NCBI RefSeq assembly: GCF_019399895.1
Contig: NC_091866.1
Span: 2,463,501 to 2,527,500 of the forward strand
Source of the DNA: Cardiocondyla obscurior
Taxonomy: Eukaryota > Arthropoda > Insecta > Hymenoptera > Formicidae
Length of the DNA stretch: 64,000 nucleotides
Direction: 5' to 3'
The notes under the pieces were generated by a model. It did no database searches and was not told where the DNA came from. It saw only the letters and a program-made list of their open reading frames with translations. Below are positions 46,246 to 60,200 of this stretch, piece after piece. Position numbers and translations under genes: made by a program. Position 1 is the first letter of the stretch. Each line of letters begins with the position of its first letter.

Positions 46246-49200
46246 GAAAATATAGCACGACGATTCTCGCCTACGGAAATGAATATTTAGCGGAACGAAA
46301 CAGCATGTACGGCCTGACCGAGTTCCTCCGCACTAATCGTCTACGTTTTCACGCTGTAACGAAGTAACGTATTGCATACGGCTAAAAGCAGAACGCGCTT
46401 ATTCATCCAATACGCGTGTCGCGCGTTATAAAGTTTGTATCGAAAGTTGAGGAAAAAAAAAAAGAATCGTATTTCTTTCCTTAAAAATATTTAATATTAT
46501 GTAAACGCACCTAGATATTTATAAAATATCTTTTTTTATACATATACAGTTTGTGCGAATTTATCATTGCCGCATTTGTGTCCGACACTTCGTGATTCAG
46601 GATCGATCGGGGCTCGCGAAATGCGTACGTTCCTCTTCTCCCAGCGCGACTTTCGCGACGCAAATTCAGAATAACCTCGGAAAATGCAACGTCTCCGGGA
46701 GTGCACTCTGAATATAATATAACTCCCCGCGGCGGAGGAGCTTTTCTCCTACTCCGACGAACCGACATCTGACTTCTCGTGTATCACAAAAGAGAGAACT
46801 GCGCCGGAAGCCCCCCGTGTGTGTTCGCGAGGGCTCGCGGGCAGATTTTCGTGCGGCGCTTCGTTTGAAGTGGTCCCGAATCCCATTCCAGCAGTCAGTT
46901 TCGGTCCAGCCTCGCGTAAAGTTCAGCACGATGTATGCAGATGCTGGATTTATAAACGGCCTTATATACAGATACTTACGAATACATCGCGTAACATTCT
47001 CAAGCCTTAGTCCGCATTCGCCGGCGAAAGGAAACTACTCCGCAGAAACGCACCCTATTCCACGATCCTTACTCGATTTGAAATATCGTATCAATTTGAA
47101 AGCCAAAATATCGATTGGTGATTTGCGTAATCTTGTATCGGATGTATCGAAAAAAATTTATAAATGGTAAAAAAAAAATACTAAGTTCTCGATAAATCTA
47201 TATTCATAAAATTAAATATATATATAAAAAAAAAATTCTCTTTTAAACTTAGCTCCGTTATCAACTAAATATTATCGATATGTTCAAAATTTTATCGCAC
47301 GTTTTACAATTTTTTTAAATATTTCTCCGTTATATCTTCGTCTTTAATTTTATCAAATCAATAATGTCGCTCACGACATTAAGCGAAGGATACATGAGCT
47401 ACGACAAACAAAAGGAGCAGACAGGTAAAGATTAGAGGCAAAATACATTATCCGTGAAAATCACTCCGACGTACATCCCCGCAATTATAGGATAATTTCT
47501 CGTAATTCCGTAATTAGTATTTCCCGCTAATTCAGTCACGTGCGTCAAGCGACTAAAGGTAAATTTGTTACACGCTGACTTAGATATACCTTTATTCCAC
47601 GCTCGCGGTAATACACGCTCGGATGCTTTTCGGTAGCAGCGTACAGTGATTCAGCTGATGCACATTATGCATACGACCCCCTCTTGCACGAGCAAAGCTC
47701 GACCAACGACGTCGCCGCTGATGCGCGACGCAGCTTGCGTAACGCACACGCCGCAACGCCACGCCGGCTGACCCACATGCGTGGTCTTTATTTAAACTGG
47801 TTTCCTCCTCGGCGTCCTTTGGACCCCGACTTTCGTCTGTGCTCCGGTCGCCGGGTCACCGGATTCGAGCGGCGTCATTTTTCGCGAGACTGCGGCTCGA
47901 CAAAGGTCGCCTCGTACACACGTTTGCGCTTCGCCAAAAATAATCGTTTAATATAACATTGCACGTAGAAAAATAATTTTTGATTTTTCGAAAATCTTTC
48001 AAAAATCTAATGAGACTCTTTTTCTGTGAAATAAACAATGCATACTCCTACTTTTTTTTATTAACAATAGGACAGATATATTTTTTATAATAATGCAAAT
48101 GTTAGGAAGAAAAAAAAAGAACGGACGTATAAATTGCGGAATTATTTTTTCACGTAGGCCACGGTGAAGTTCGAATTTGTTCGCGGTGGACTTATAGCAC
48201 CGCAAAAATTTCAATTGCAAATGCCCGTCGACTTTGATACCGAAGGGAATAACGAGCTCCCGAGACGAGCGTTTTTTAAGCATCAACGCGATCCCGCCTC
48301 GTCGAATATTCTTGTTTCTCAAACGTATGTAAAGTTTGAATAATACAGTACAGAGAAGGCGTAGAGGTAGCACGGAAAAAGGAGCAGCGCGGAATAAAAA
48401 TGTACCATTACATTTCTATCGATCTCGCTACTCTCGCATCGACGTCGCCCGGGTTCCGAAAGTCTTCCCCGTATGAAAATAACAACGCAAAATAATTGTT
48501 AACAAACGTAAAGTTATAAACGTAATCGAAAGGTTCTAATATTAACGTTCGTCCCGATTTGATCTACTTAATACGCATATTACTTATTACATCCAAGATC
48601 TGATACTCCTCTCAATTACGTTCGCGTAATACTACGGATATACTCAGACAACGTTGTAACACGAGCGCGCGATATCAGATTTCGCATCTCCTAATCGAAC
48701 GAGCGTCGCAAGTGTTGCTTTATTTCGATCCGTTTGCACACTATCACGAGACAGCCTGCCTTTATATCACGAGGTGGATAGTAATTCGATTCTGGAAAAA
48801 CGAGAAAAACCTGCCTTTCGTCAAGCCACTCACTCGTCCAGAAATTCATCCCGTTGCGAAACGCGTAACGGGACGATTGCCAGACCTCGCGACTACTTGA
48901 ATGTCACATCATTTATTGTGTCAAACGGTACGATATCGGCATTTCACTCGGTGAAATCTTTCAAATGCCATAAGACACAAAAATTCTCAAGAATTTCGAA
49001 ATATCGAACACTCCGCTCTATATACTTATTTATTATTATTATTATTTCTTTTAACGTTAAAATATTATTTACGGTACTTTTTACATTTCTCGTTCATCTC
49101 ACGTTGAGACGCGAGTATTCCTAGCGCTCGTGCAGCGAACGTTTATGGAAGAATACAAATTTACAACGTAATCTTCGAGAGTAATCAACGCGCGCATTCC

Positions 49201-51949
49201 CGCCGGGACTCGGAGAGCTGCTACAACCGATATACCATTGTCGCGACGGCGCAGCGGGTCGGAGAGACAAGTTCGTAACCAGCCCCGGGGTTGTTCTCTC
49301 CTGAGAAGACGCGGCACGAATTCTCGGGATTCTGTCGCGATGCACGCGCGCGCGTATTCCCAAATCGATCGCGACAGGCGGCAGCGGACGAGAGGGGAAG
49401 CGGAAGGAAACATCTAGCTGAATTCCGCCGATCCGGTTCTCACCTCGCCGAACAAGTGCACGAATTCCGTGAGGGTGGTCGAAAACTATGAATACGCCGT
49501 ATGTCGGGCGTATTCGTGTACAAATCCCGTGGGGGGAAAGACGCGCTCCTTCTGCGCCGGGAAGTAGACGTCGTTTCGCGTGTCTCGCCTCTCACCGAGC
49601 CGCGTCGTTATCATGCAAACGGTGATTTTCGACGATTCATAATGCAACGCATATCCGCGCGTCAAATGCCGCAAACCTCAGACCTGACTCCGCAGGAGGA
49701 GGAACGGACGGTGCTTGATTAGAGAAAAGAGGTATGATTCATTGCGCCCGCGAAGCGGTATGAATAAATCATCGTACCTCGTTGTAAGAAAGAAATGAGA
49801 CGAGGTGTCGTTTCATCTGACGAAACCACGCGATTAATCCCGCCCACCTCTGGAGTGACGAGTTTACAGAAGTTGTCCCGAAACTTCCCCGTCCTTACAG
49901 ACGTACGTATATCGGCTTACGTGTAAAAAGCTCGTTTACAATAAAAAATCATACCGTGACGACATTAATTTGTTAAGCCTACAAATGTACAATAAAACGC
50001 AATATAAAGCTGCGCGGTAAACTTTGTTCAACGAACACGACGATAATGCAAAAGGATTAACAGCCACCGTCTGACCGAAGAACGAGCAACTCTCGTCCCT
50101 TAATCATAACAATACCAAATGTTACTCGATGATAACTGCATTAGGGCTGATAAAATACTAGGCTCTCGCACCCTCTAGCTTTCCCGCTTGTTTGCCGAGC
50201 CGAAACGTCCCGCCGCGCAAACATTCGCGCAGGCCGTATAAGCGGCTATTTTCTTTCCCCCATGAAACTACGGTCGCGTGAGTGGCATTACGGGATTATT
50301 AGCGGACGGAAGCTCTCCGGCGTCCGTTCTATAGTGGAGGTTTCCTACATATTTGATGAAGAACGGCTGTATAACGAGGCGCGTGTTACCATCACTTTTT
50401 CTTCCTTGGCTCACCACGCGAGTGAAACTATTTCAGAATCGATACTTCAGCGCGAGCATCGGAAATATCTTCTTCTTCTTTTTTTTTTTTTTTTTCTGAA
50501 CTACTTTATGTTCAGATTAGCATTATTTCTCTTACGAGCACACCTGACGACTTATTGCAATAGAAAAAAAAAAACAAATTAAACGCGCTTAGTAATAGAA
50601 ACGTGTGGATTTAATAGGAATTTTTTGTTGCAAGTTTTTTTTAGTCTACCGAGTTGACCAAATAGATCGTAACCATTAACACAAATTATCGGCAAATTAT
50701 TCGGTTTGCATAATTTAAAACGGATGCAACCAGTTGACGTAATATTGAGTTATTAAACGGAGCGATACTGTACGCATTGCTTTTATCGTCGTGTATTAAT
50801 TTAACGTTCGCTCACCGAGTTAATGGCTGTCATGCTGCTAACTCGACCTGGATCTGTGTCCACTAGCCCGCTGTCACTCTGTAACAGAAACAGAAAGATG
50901 GCAATTTAGAAAAAGATCGATAATTATTCTTACTGCTGTTTGCACTAGAGATACATTTCGTACGCCATCGCCGTGTATAAAGCATGCGCTGAGATTCATA
51001 ATTAGAAATTAGAAATTAAAAAAAGGACTTATTTAAAAATTATTTATTTATTTATTTTTTTTTTCTTTCTTGCACCGTCGAAATATCGTCGTTTATGTGT
51101 TTTCGAAGCACAAAAGCGAATAATTTCTGCAGGCAAAATTGCAAACGGGGCATATTGTTAATAATTTCGGAAATGCAATATTGTGGAAAGTGAACAGCAT
51201 TCATATGAAAATCATTCGCGCTGTGGAATCCCGGCGTATGTAAAAGCCGAGTGCACTTCAGCATCCGCTATGAAATTTTCCATAATCACTCGCCGCCAGA
51301 ACTGAGTTTCATCAAATGTATGCTGTTTTTCCATGTTATTGCTTCGCGATGAATTAATCAAAATCAAGTTTCACGTTTAGGCAGATACAAAGTATAATAT
51401 ATATATCCAAAAATTGAAATAAAACATTAACGTCGCATAAATTTATCTCACCGTCGGCGAATATTTCAGCGGTGTGTCTTCCGCGCTGCGAACATAAATA
51501 AATTCTTACACGGGCGCGGAAATATCTCAAATTTCGTTCGACGGCGTAGTTCGAATTACACAAAGTAACGCGGAAACGCGATATCGAAACGAATATGAAA
51601 TACTTCAAACAAATATTCTCGTCGAGCAGAGTTACCGTGGGGCCTTCCGCGGCATTTTTCCTCGCGCGGTCAACGAGCTAAACATTCTTTGCACTTCGCA
51701 TGTCGCATTTTGTGAATGTCTGTTTCTTTCGTTCGTCCGGCGTTTCAATCCCGCTGAGCTCGCCGGTAAAGCGCGCTCGTCCGGATTCATTCGCGAATTT
51801 TTACCGTCCGATATAGCCGGTCCAGATCCCGCCATCGGTCACTCCCGATGGATCTGGATGGCGGCAGCCGAGATTACCGAGACGGAAATTCTCCGGAAAG
51901 GAAATGACGGCGAGCCGTTCGAGCGTGTCGGGCGAGGGAGGAGCACGTT
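46246..51949. other. non-coding stretch
   Basis: No gene is recognised. AT-rich parts lie at 47160-47380, 48000-48130, 49020-49090 and 50560-50760. A TATT microsatellite lies at 51041-51057. The plus-strand frame ending at 47170 and the frames around 49100-49720 have no family resemblance. A minus-strand donor-like GTGAGA at 49440 has no partner acceptor. Confidence 0.6.
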
Positions 51950-51950
51950 G

Positions 51951-51980
51951 ACGGCGACGGCGACGGCGACGGCGACGACG
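51951..51980. repeat. ACGGCG hexanucleotide repeat
   Basis: Four perfect ACGGCG units and one ACGACG unit, in a GC-rich part (51780-52270). It produces low-complexity dipeptides in the open frames on both strands, which is why those frames look long. Confidence 0.9.
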
Positions 51981-54900
51981 TAAAGAGAAACCGAGAAATC
52001 GGCCTCGTAGAGGGTGCGCCGAAGTAGCACAAAGGATCGGGGCGGCGATGGCGGTGGCGGCTTCGGGACCGAGACGAAAGAGCCGACGTGCAAATGTCGT
52101 TCTGAACTTTGATCGTAAAACAGCGGCAGACTTCTCGGGTGGGTGGAGCATCCGTCTTGAATCGCTGCCAAATCGGTTAAGCGCGAATAAATTTCCGTGT
52201 CAAACTTCGTATGAACGGAGGAACCGACGGTTCCCGCGTGTTCGAGCAAGGTTGGACCTACGCTGACGGAAATGGAACCGCGGGGCTCTATCTTTGCGAA
52301 CAAAAATGAGCATCGAGCTGGGAAAATGATGAAGGAGGGAAGAAAAAAAGGAATATGTTTACGTTAATATCCGCGATTCGCACGACAGACTCGTTGGGCG
52401 AAGTACTTTCTAAATGTACCAAATATTAATATAACGGAGACTTAAAAACGCAATATAGGTACGCGTGCGTCTTTAAATAATTAATTATTAATTTCACATA
52501 CGTTTACCGTTCCCTCAATTACTTTATGTAAAACATGCGCTATTTTCACCGACCGGTCATATAATAAACGGTGATAAAAACCAAAGCGCAGCGCAGCGAG
52601 AAATTTCCCCCGAGTCATTCCATCTCGAATAAAAGCTCAACTTACATATTGTTCTAACGAGCAGAGAGCTCGCATATAATGAATAAACAGCGAACGCGGA
52701 CGGGAGTTTCGCGCTACGCCATTACGCGCCAACGTTGCGAAACGCTCGGGCAAAAAGACGCACCTAACTGTGTCGGTTTGTCTAACAGAGGCGGACGAAG
52801 GATAACCGAGGCATGACGAAGATGTAAAGGTGTCGTCCCGGGATGCCCGAAGAATACAAAGTCGCGCGGGCCGTGCTTCGCGGCTAAAACGAAAAGTCAT
52901 AAAACGCATTATGACCGCCTCATAATTCATGGCAGGGCGACCCGCGCGAAATCACCGTCAACTTTCCCGTCACCGGATTTATCACGCGACGAAGTAATGT
53001 GCATGAATATTGTTTCGCCATGCAGTTTTGCCAAGCAGTGAGGAGAACCTCCACAGTAATCAATTATCGAAGAGTTTAAGATGTAAAAAAAAAAAAACAA
53101 AAACAAAAAGAAATTAATTAAATCTACCGCGTCAACTTTAAAATTGCATATAAAAATAGAATATTAGATTTAATGAATTTATTATAATAATGCAAAATGT
53201 CGATAAAAAGTCTCGCAAAATATATTCAACTACGTACAATCACTTCGGCCGGTCGTATTTGCGTAATGGGGATGTTTTCGGTAAATAAAGCGCAAGTCAG
53301 CGCGCGGACATTTAAACTTTAGCTCTCGAAGGACTGATTCGACAACGACTCGTCTGCAATCCTGCGGTCAGGCCGATTATGCAGCGTCACGAGGCGGAAT
53401 GAGAATCCTGAAGCACGTCGACGCATGTCGGGCGGCATATAGCGAACGCGAAAGGTCGTCAGAGCTTCATTAGCTTTAGCTCGACAGCCGGAGGGGTTGA
53501 AGTTAGGCGAATGTTATTAACGTTCTACCTAAATCCCTCGGCTATCCTACGAAACGCATCGAGTACGGAAATGGGCACGATACGTAGAGTTAGGCTTACG
53601 GAAGATGGTTTAGAACGCAGCGTGATCCTCACTTATCCTTGCCCTGAATTTATGGATATATGTGTATCGGATATCCAGAGCGTTCGGTATATTCGTAGAT
53701 CTCGATAAGTCGCGTCATTCGATAACCTAAAATTCCATTCGATTTCGTGCGCTTTTTTTTTTCTTTCTTTTTTTTTTATTTTAACGACGATGTTTTATTG
53801 CCGTTAATAACAGCGGCGTAATGCGATATCGATGGGCCGATAAAATTCAGCTCGCGGGATAAATTTGGCGATGATGCGCAGAAAAATGGCAATGATTAAT
53901 TTAGATCATCTACCGGGCGCAACATCCGTAACACAGCGGGTCTGAATTAATCGCACATTCGTGAAATGCGAATCATTCCGGATTGCTGCAAATGAATATC
54001 GGGTAACGCCGCGCAAATCTCATTCGTGGCATATCCAATATTCGGAAATCGCGTTTTCCGGATAACGAATTATACAAAGCAAACATTATAACATTCAATA
54101 TTGCACAACACTTCAGCGCACGAAATAAAAAGCGCTGCTGGAACGTTTACAACCATTTTCGATGAACAGCTAAGTTTATCGAAAGCGGCGAAAACTCGTA
54201 CGCTGATAGACAAATATAAGTACTTTCGACTACTTTTAGATATAGTTCACTTAACCATAAAACCCGAGTTAAAGCCAAATGCTTTTTCTTTTCTCCGTAA
54301 AAAAATTAGTATAATTATGTCGAAACTTATGGTCGCGTGAATGAATTCGATTAGTTTATTCAACAAGCGCGCCGAGTCGAGGCAGACATTTTCAACGGTA
54401 GAAACGGAAACGTGAAGAGCGAACTATTGCCAGCGACCATTTTTCAATATTAAGCAGGCTTTAGGGATGATTTAAATAAGCTCGGAAAAGCTCGACGGTA
54501 CGCGACCTGAAAAGTCGGACTTCTTCGATTTATGGGAAGACGCCGGAGACAGCTTAGAGTCTCTCTTTGCGCACTCGCATTTAAACCTCGTTCTATCTGC
54601 GCCCTGTTTCTCTTTGCTACTTCTCTTTGTACTACCTCGTCTCTCCCAGTTTTTATCGCTCCCTGGATCGCAAGCGCGAAACCATAAAAACCGAAGTTTA
54701 TTGGCGTAAGACTGATCAAGATTGTTGTTCGGATAAGGAAATACAGCTTCGTTCGAACGTAATCCGTTTGTTCGGCACGTATCGATGTCAAACTGAAAGC
54801 TCTTTTAACTTTCGTACTTAATACATTGTCTAATTAAGATTTATAATAAGTTTACCAGAAAATAATTAATTATGGTAATCAGATTCAAATTTAAACATTG

Positions 54901-57229
54901 TTAAAATAATTTTCCGCTAAATATATTAATATACTGCTTTAAAAATCATGAGAGGAGAATTATAAATGTATGAAAACCTATTCAGGGTTTACAAAAAGGA
55001 GAAAAAAAAAAAAATAGCTCTTTGACACAGTACAAAAGGTTGATTGAAATTCGATCGGCAGCCGGGTTCCGAAGTACGGACACAAAGTCCATGATAATCC
55101 ACTAACGATCTCTCAACACGCGTTACGAGCATTGAAAATAAGGGAGAAGAGGGCAGCGAGTGTTGTCGAACGTCGGCATCGGATAACAAGAAGCAGACCG
55201 GCGAGAAGCAACATGATGAAAAGTGACTTTCCTCCTCCGGCTGCCTTACCCACATTTTCTCAAGTGCTCTTTAGCGCATAATTAAACGGCTCCGCATCAT
55301 TCGTCACAGACGCCTCGCCGGGATTTAATTTAAAGTTATGATTCATGACAATGCAGTGGAATTCGGAACGTAAAGGGAACGAGAAGAAAAGAACTCTTTC
55401 GGGACAAAGAAAAGTAAAGTTCGGCGACCGCTAGAAGAATGAGAAAAAATGTCGAAGAATATGAGAAAGCGACGAGGGGAGCAATAAAAAAAAAGGGAGA
55501 GAAAAAACAGACGCCAGTTCTTTTAAATTCGCATACTGCGAAAAATGGAAGTTGGAATATAAATAATCTGCGCAAAGAAAAAAAAAAATGGTTAAATTCT
55601 GAAGTAAAATGTAAAAAAAAATCTCGATCTGCTTGTTTAAAATTTTTAATTAGAAAACAAATCGTTTTTAAATTTGAGATATTTCATCTTTCTAAACAGC
55701 AAAGTTAGGAATCTATTCCACGATCGATTGAACCTTAAGTGTAAAGTAGATTTCACGACGATTAGCGAGCGATTCAATATTTTCGCTTCGATAATTTATA
55801 AATTAAATAGATTACCGATACATGCTACGTTGACACATGAATGGTGTGAGAGGTTACGTAAAAAATTTAAAAAAAAAAAAAAAGAAGAAGAAGCGGACAG
55901 TACGATGACGAAGTGACGTCAAACATTACGGCGATTCGGACATTGATTAACGTCTCGTAAAAGAGCACTGCCAGCTATCAAGTTCCTCGAGACGAGACTT
56001 CCCGAGGCTAAGCGTGATTGATCGATTCGGGAAACGATTATCGACGTGTCGCGAGACGTAAGAACGAGAAATCCACTTTCGGCCGCGACCATAATTAGCG
56101 GCACGCCTGCTTGCACGCACAAAACAAGATGATCGAATGTCGAATGATTTATTATCCAATTACAAACCGGTCGGTATTCACGAGAGCGAATTCGGAAAGC
56201 GCGCGCACCGAAATATATATCTCGACGGGGCGCAATTTGTTATCGCAGTTATTCTCGGGTTAGCCGATGCTAAAAGTTTTGAGGTCATTGCGCGCGAAGG
56301 CATCAAGAATTCCGTCGATTCAACTGTCACTTTCAGCGCCTCGCTTCGTTTTATTTTTAATGCGCCCGTCCGCTTGCCAAGAATTCAAAAAGTACCCATC
56401 GTATTTTTCGTCTTTCGCGCGCATCGCAGAAAGCGGGCACGTGTATTATTATTAAATGGTATTAAGTAAGACCACGCGACGGTGGATGATGCACTTTGGT
56501 CCAAAAGCACATCCGCGCGAGGCGCGTAAAAGACTCTCCCGACAAGTAGAACGAAGTTGTCGCAGTAGAAAAGTTGCAAACTAGTCAGCCAGGCCAGCGC
56601 CGGTCGTTGCGTAACGAGTACGAGGGAGCTTCTAGCGTGATTTCTGTCCAAGTTTCAAGTCCTTACAACGTCGCGTTATAAATCTGCACTTCTCTCAATT
56701 TACCGTAAGTCTGAGAAATAAGACTTCGATCTTTTATATTACCGAGCGATAAAATTTATTTAAGAAAATATCTTTCAGAAAGTAAAACTCGCATCCCGAG
56801 CAAATATTTTTCCTCTCGACTTTTATGCTTCGGAAAACGTAGTTAATATAAACTCGCAATTGTAAATTATTTAAAATATTTTCACGACCACGTTAATTCT
56901 ATCCTTTACGATAGAAATTTTACAACAAGTTTTACAAGTAGAAAAAAAAAAGAAAAAAAAAGATGGAATTACGAAGGGGAAAAATATCATTAACGTATGG
57001 TTGTGCCATTTTTTATTTCAATAGCTCGGCTCCTTTGGGGCTATAAAAGTTAGTTTCGAAACATTTTCTGGATTAAGAAAGTACTAATCTCAACGTTTCC
57101 GACGAGCTTCGCAAAGTTCATACTTCATATTGTCAGAAATTTAAATTACACCCTCGAGTGTGCGCCGCAAAATGAGTATAGTTCCCGAGCACAGAAAAAA
57201 AAAACTGCGATTATCCCGCGCTGACTTAC
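51981..57229. other. non-coding stretch
   Basis: No gene is recognised. GC-rich DNA runs to about 52310; it is mixed or AT-rich afterwards, with AT-rich parts at 53070-53230, 54830-55010 and 56690-57000. GGCTATAAAAGTTAG near 57038 resembles a TATA box, but I see no initiator or exon to go with it. Frames of 60-115 codons are present on both strands and none is recognisable. Confidence 0.6.
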
Positions 57230-57263
57230 TTGCCCGCATGCGGAGGCAAGGCAAATACAAGTC
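57230..57263 (-). other. weak 34-base mini-exon candidate, minus strand
   Basis: On the minus strand the acceptor CGTGCTTCCGCAG precedes GACTTGTATTTGCC (exon start at 57263), and the exon is followed by the donor GTAAGTCAG from 57229 downward. Both sites are acceptable. The body contains GCCTTGCCTCCGCATGCGG, with a CCGCATGCGG palindrome. It has no relation to the other mini-exons. A chance pairing of splice-like words is quite possible. Confidence 0.12.
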
Positions 57264-60200
57264 CTGCGGAAGCACGTCTATACGGAGGACACGGAATTGT
57301 TAGTATACAGTTGTTTTTACCAATTTCTCTCCGGGTGCAATTCCGTAATAAAGCAGCCCGTCTATTAACGAAGAGAAGCCTAGGGAAACGGTGCTTTGCC
57401 GCCAACTTCCGCGCGCTGAGAATTAATTTTCCTCCTCGGATTCTAGTTCGCATGGAACGAGAGGGATCCCGCGGGTAGACGATTCCCGGAAAAGCGGGCA
57501 TTACTTACGCGAAGACGTACTACTGCTAGCCGCGGAACAACGGAACAATGAATCACGACGGACGCCACGACGAACGTAAGAGAAGCGTTTTCTCTCACAT
57601 GCGCTCAAAAAACGATGCCGTGCATTGTCATGTTAATAAAGCAACGCATAGAAGTCGTCGATCATAGTCGCGAGTTTTTAAGCGCCTTCCAAAACGTTAT
57701 CTCTCCCTTCAAATTTAACATTTTCTTCGCAACGTTTAATTATAATAATTAACAATAAAGTCGCGTTTATAATTGCGCAATCGTTGCGTTGACGAGTCGA
57801 CGCGCCGCTCATAAAAAAAAATACTTTCAAAGCCGTGTTCGCGGTGGCCAGTTTTGAATCTTAAATAAGAAATTAATATTTTCAAAAGTAAATTTAATTT
57901 TATTAAATTTGAAAAGTGAGACACGATAAGATAATATTTTACGTGTACGTGTATCAGTTTGCTTGAAATTTCCTGCTTTATTTGTCGTCCGGGAACTGGA
58001 GGAACTTCTTGGCAAATTGTATGCGAGAGCGCGATTGCCGCGTGTTCTGGCTGAAATGTTACATTTCTTCCGGCTACCGCCATCGTCCTAATGCGCAAAC
58101 GATGTAACGCTGCCGGGGCTGCAGCTCGCCGATCCGCGAGACACGCGCGCAGCGGTCGGAGGCACTAAGAAATTACAGTCACACGTAACGAGAGCGGTTT
58201 GTCGGCTATAGCAGCAACGAGTTATATCGCTCCCCGCCGCGCCACTCCCGACATTCAATTTAACTTTTAACGCGAGTCGATAACACGTTTTTGGCACGCG
58301 ATTAATTACGTGGCATTTACCGTGTCTACCAATTACTACGGGGTGATTATTTGCGTTTAATCTGGCTCGACGGTAATTTCGAGCCGGAGTGTAAAAACTA
58401 TAATTGAAAGTAGCAAATTAATCCCGATATCCGCAAATACAGAATTATGTAAATACGAAATTATAACGTTCGCCTAATGATGATTGGTTTGCAAACTGAT
58501 TAAACGACCGGATATACAGAAGAGAAAAAAAAAAAAGAGAGAACGGAGGGGAGAAGAAACGCGAGGCCGTATTAATGCGGAATTACTTCAAAGCGGCAGT
58601 TACGCAATATAAACTGCGGAATGTCTGATAGTAATTTCCGCATAAAACTGCCCTACAAAGTTCTTAAATTCGCTCCTGGAGCACGACGGGGTGGTGTAAT
58701 TAAATAACGAAATTTTCTGCGTTCCCGACGCTTTATTACAAAATTCCGCTAATAATTGCCAGATATTTGAATTCACAATTTTCCCCTGACGATTCATAGT
58801 AATCAAATTAATTTAAATTGCAGTTGTCGATTATGAAAAAAATTGTTTGATATTAAATACTACGTTTCCGGCTAATTAAAAAGTTACAGCTCCATGTCAA
58901 ATGCTTCATCATTTACTCTGTAACGACCCACTAGCAATCTTTTTGATATTGTCCATGGCTTTTGACGTTATCGATTAGCCAATTTGTACAATGAAATAAA
59001 AAGTATATCCCAGTCGCAAGACCCTTTATTGTAAAATTAACATTCAATATAATTTAAATTCCAAAATTAAAAGTCAACAGAATGGAAATTTTCGCGATAG
59101 CTGAAATAATGCATTAAAGTACCGGCGGAAATAATCATTTAACAATAATGTTACGTGCAATTAACGCGTCAACTATTTCCACGCCCGTTACGACATTAAA
59201 AGTGACATAAGGTCGTAGAAGCAAATTATTTTTAGAATTATTTTTGGTATGTTGGCCTCCTCTATAAAATCTAAGCGAGAAAGCAAGTGGTTTTCTTCGG
59301 AAGAACGGCAGTCGATTTCTCTAAAGCCCGACACGTACCTAGTTTCTGTATCGTTTCACGGAAAACGTACGACCGCGACCACGCCGATCGTAAACGTCGA
59401 CGTCGACGAAGCTACGACGCGGAGCTTTCAAGTGACCACGGCAATTCGCAGCGACGCGTCATTCGTCGAAACGACGACGAAGTGGCCCCTGCACCTGTTC
59501 AACCCATAATTCGTAGGTGCATTTTCTCCGCAGCGCCGCTGACAATATTTATACACAGGTGCGCGCGGAATACCGTGAGAATTTCTACGATACGTCAAAA
59601 GAGACCGTGGCTGCACTCATTAAAATAAAAATAAAAAAAAAAATAATAAAAAAATAAAAAAATACTACTTATAAAAAAAAAATAAAAGATAGTCAATATT
59701 ACTAGATTATATTTCTTTTCGAATATCAATTTATACTCGTAAACTTATACAAAATCGTCCAAAGTGCATGATAAAAAAAAAGATCTCACCGTTATTTACG
59801 GCCAGATAACAAGTGGGGAGCGATAAATTCGATAAAACGACGGCGAAACTTTCGGCCCCGCGGTGTACGCAAACAGGGTCTGGAAAAGACTTCGGTAACG
59901 TCACCGGCGACGCGCGGACGACACGTATCCTCGCGATAACTACGCGATGGAATGTTCTCTTAAATTTCCCAGGTGGATCCGAGCGTACTTGCTTTCGCGA
60001 CGTCTTTATACTCTTACTCGTCGCCGGCGAACACCTCTATGCCCTCATTCAACCGTACCCTCGCAAGGAGCCCAGCAGTCCTTCGAGGATAAGCGAATAT
60101 CGAGGATGTTACACGAGAGCGCTTTCCTCCGCGCTTCAAGTAGTAGGTATTTGAAACGTAACTGCACGCGCTTAGCTGGCCCGGGATTTTTCCAAACGAT

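Noticed and set aside
47855..47875. tRNA B-box-like GGATTCGAGC
   Set aside because: There is no matching A-box or cloverleaf around it on either strand.
51839..52303. 154-codon minus-strand frame
   Set aside because: Its length is explained by the ACGGCG repeat and GC-rich surroundings; it encodes low-complexity sequence.
52637..52660. Minus-strand acceptor and donor words 8 bases apart
   Set aside because: An 8-base exon is implausible, and such pairings arise by chance.
57036..57050. TATA-box-like CTATAAAAG
   Set aside because: There is no initiator at the expected distance and no exon downstream; AT-rich DNA gives such words often.
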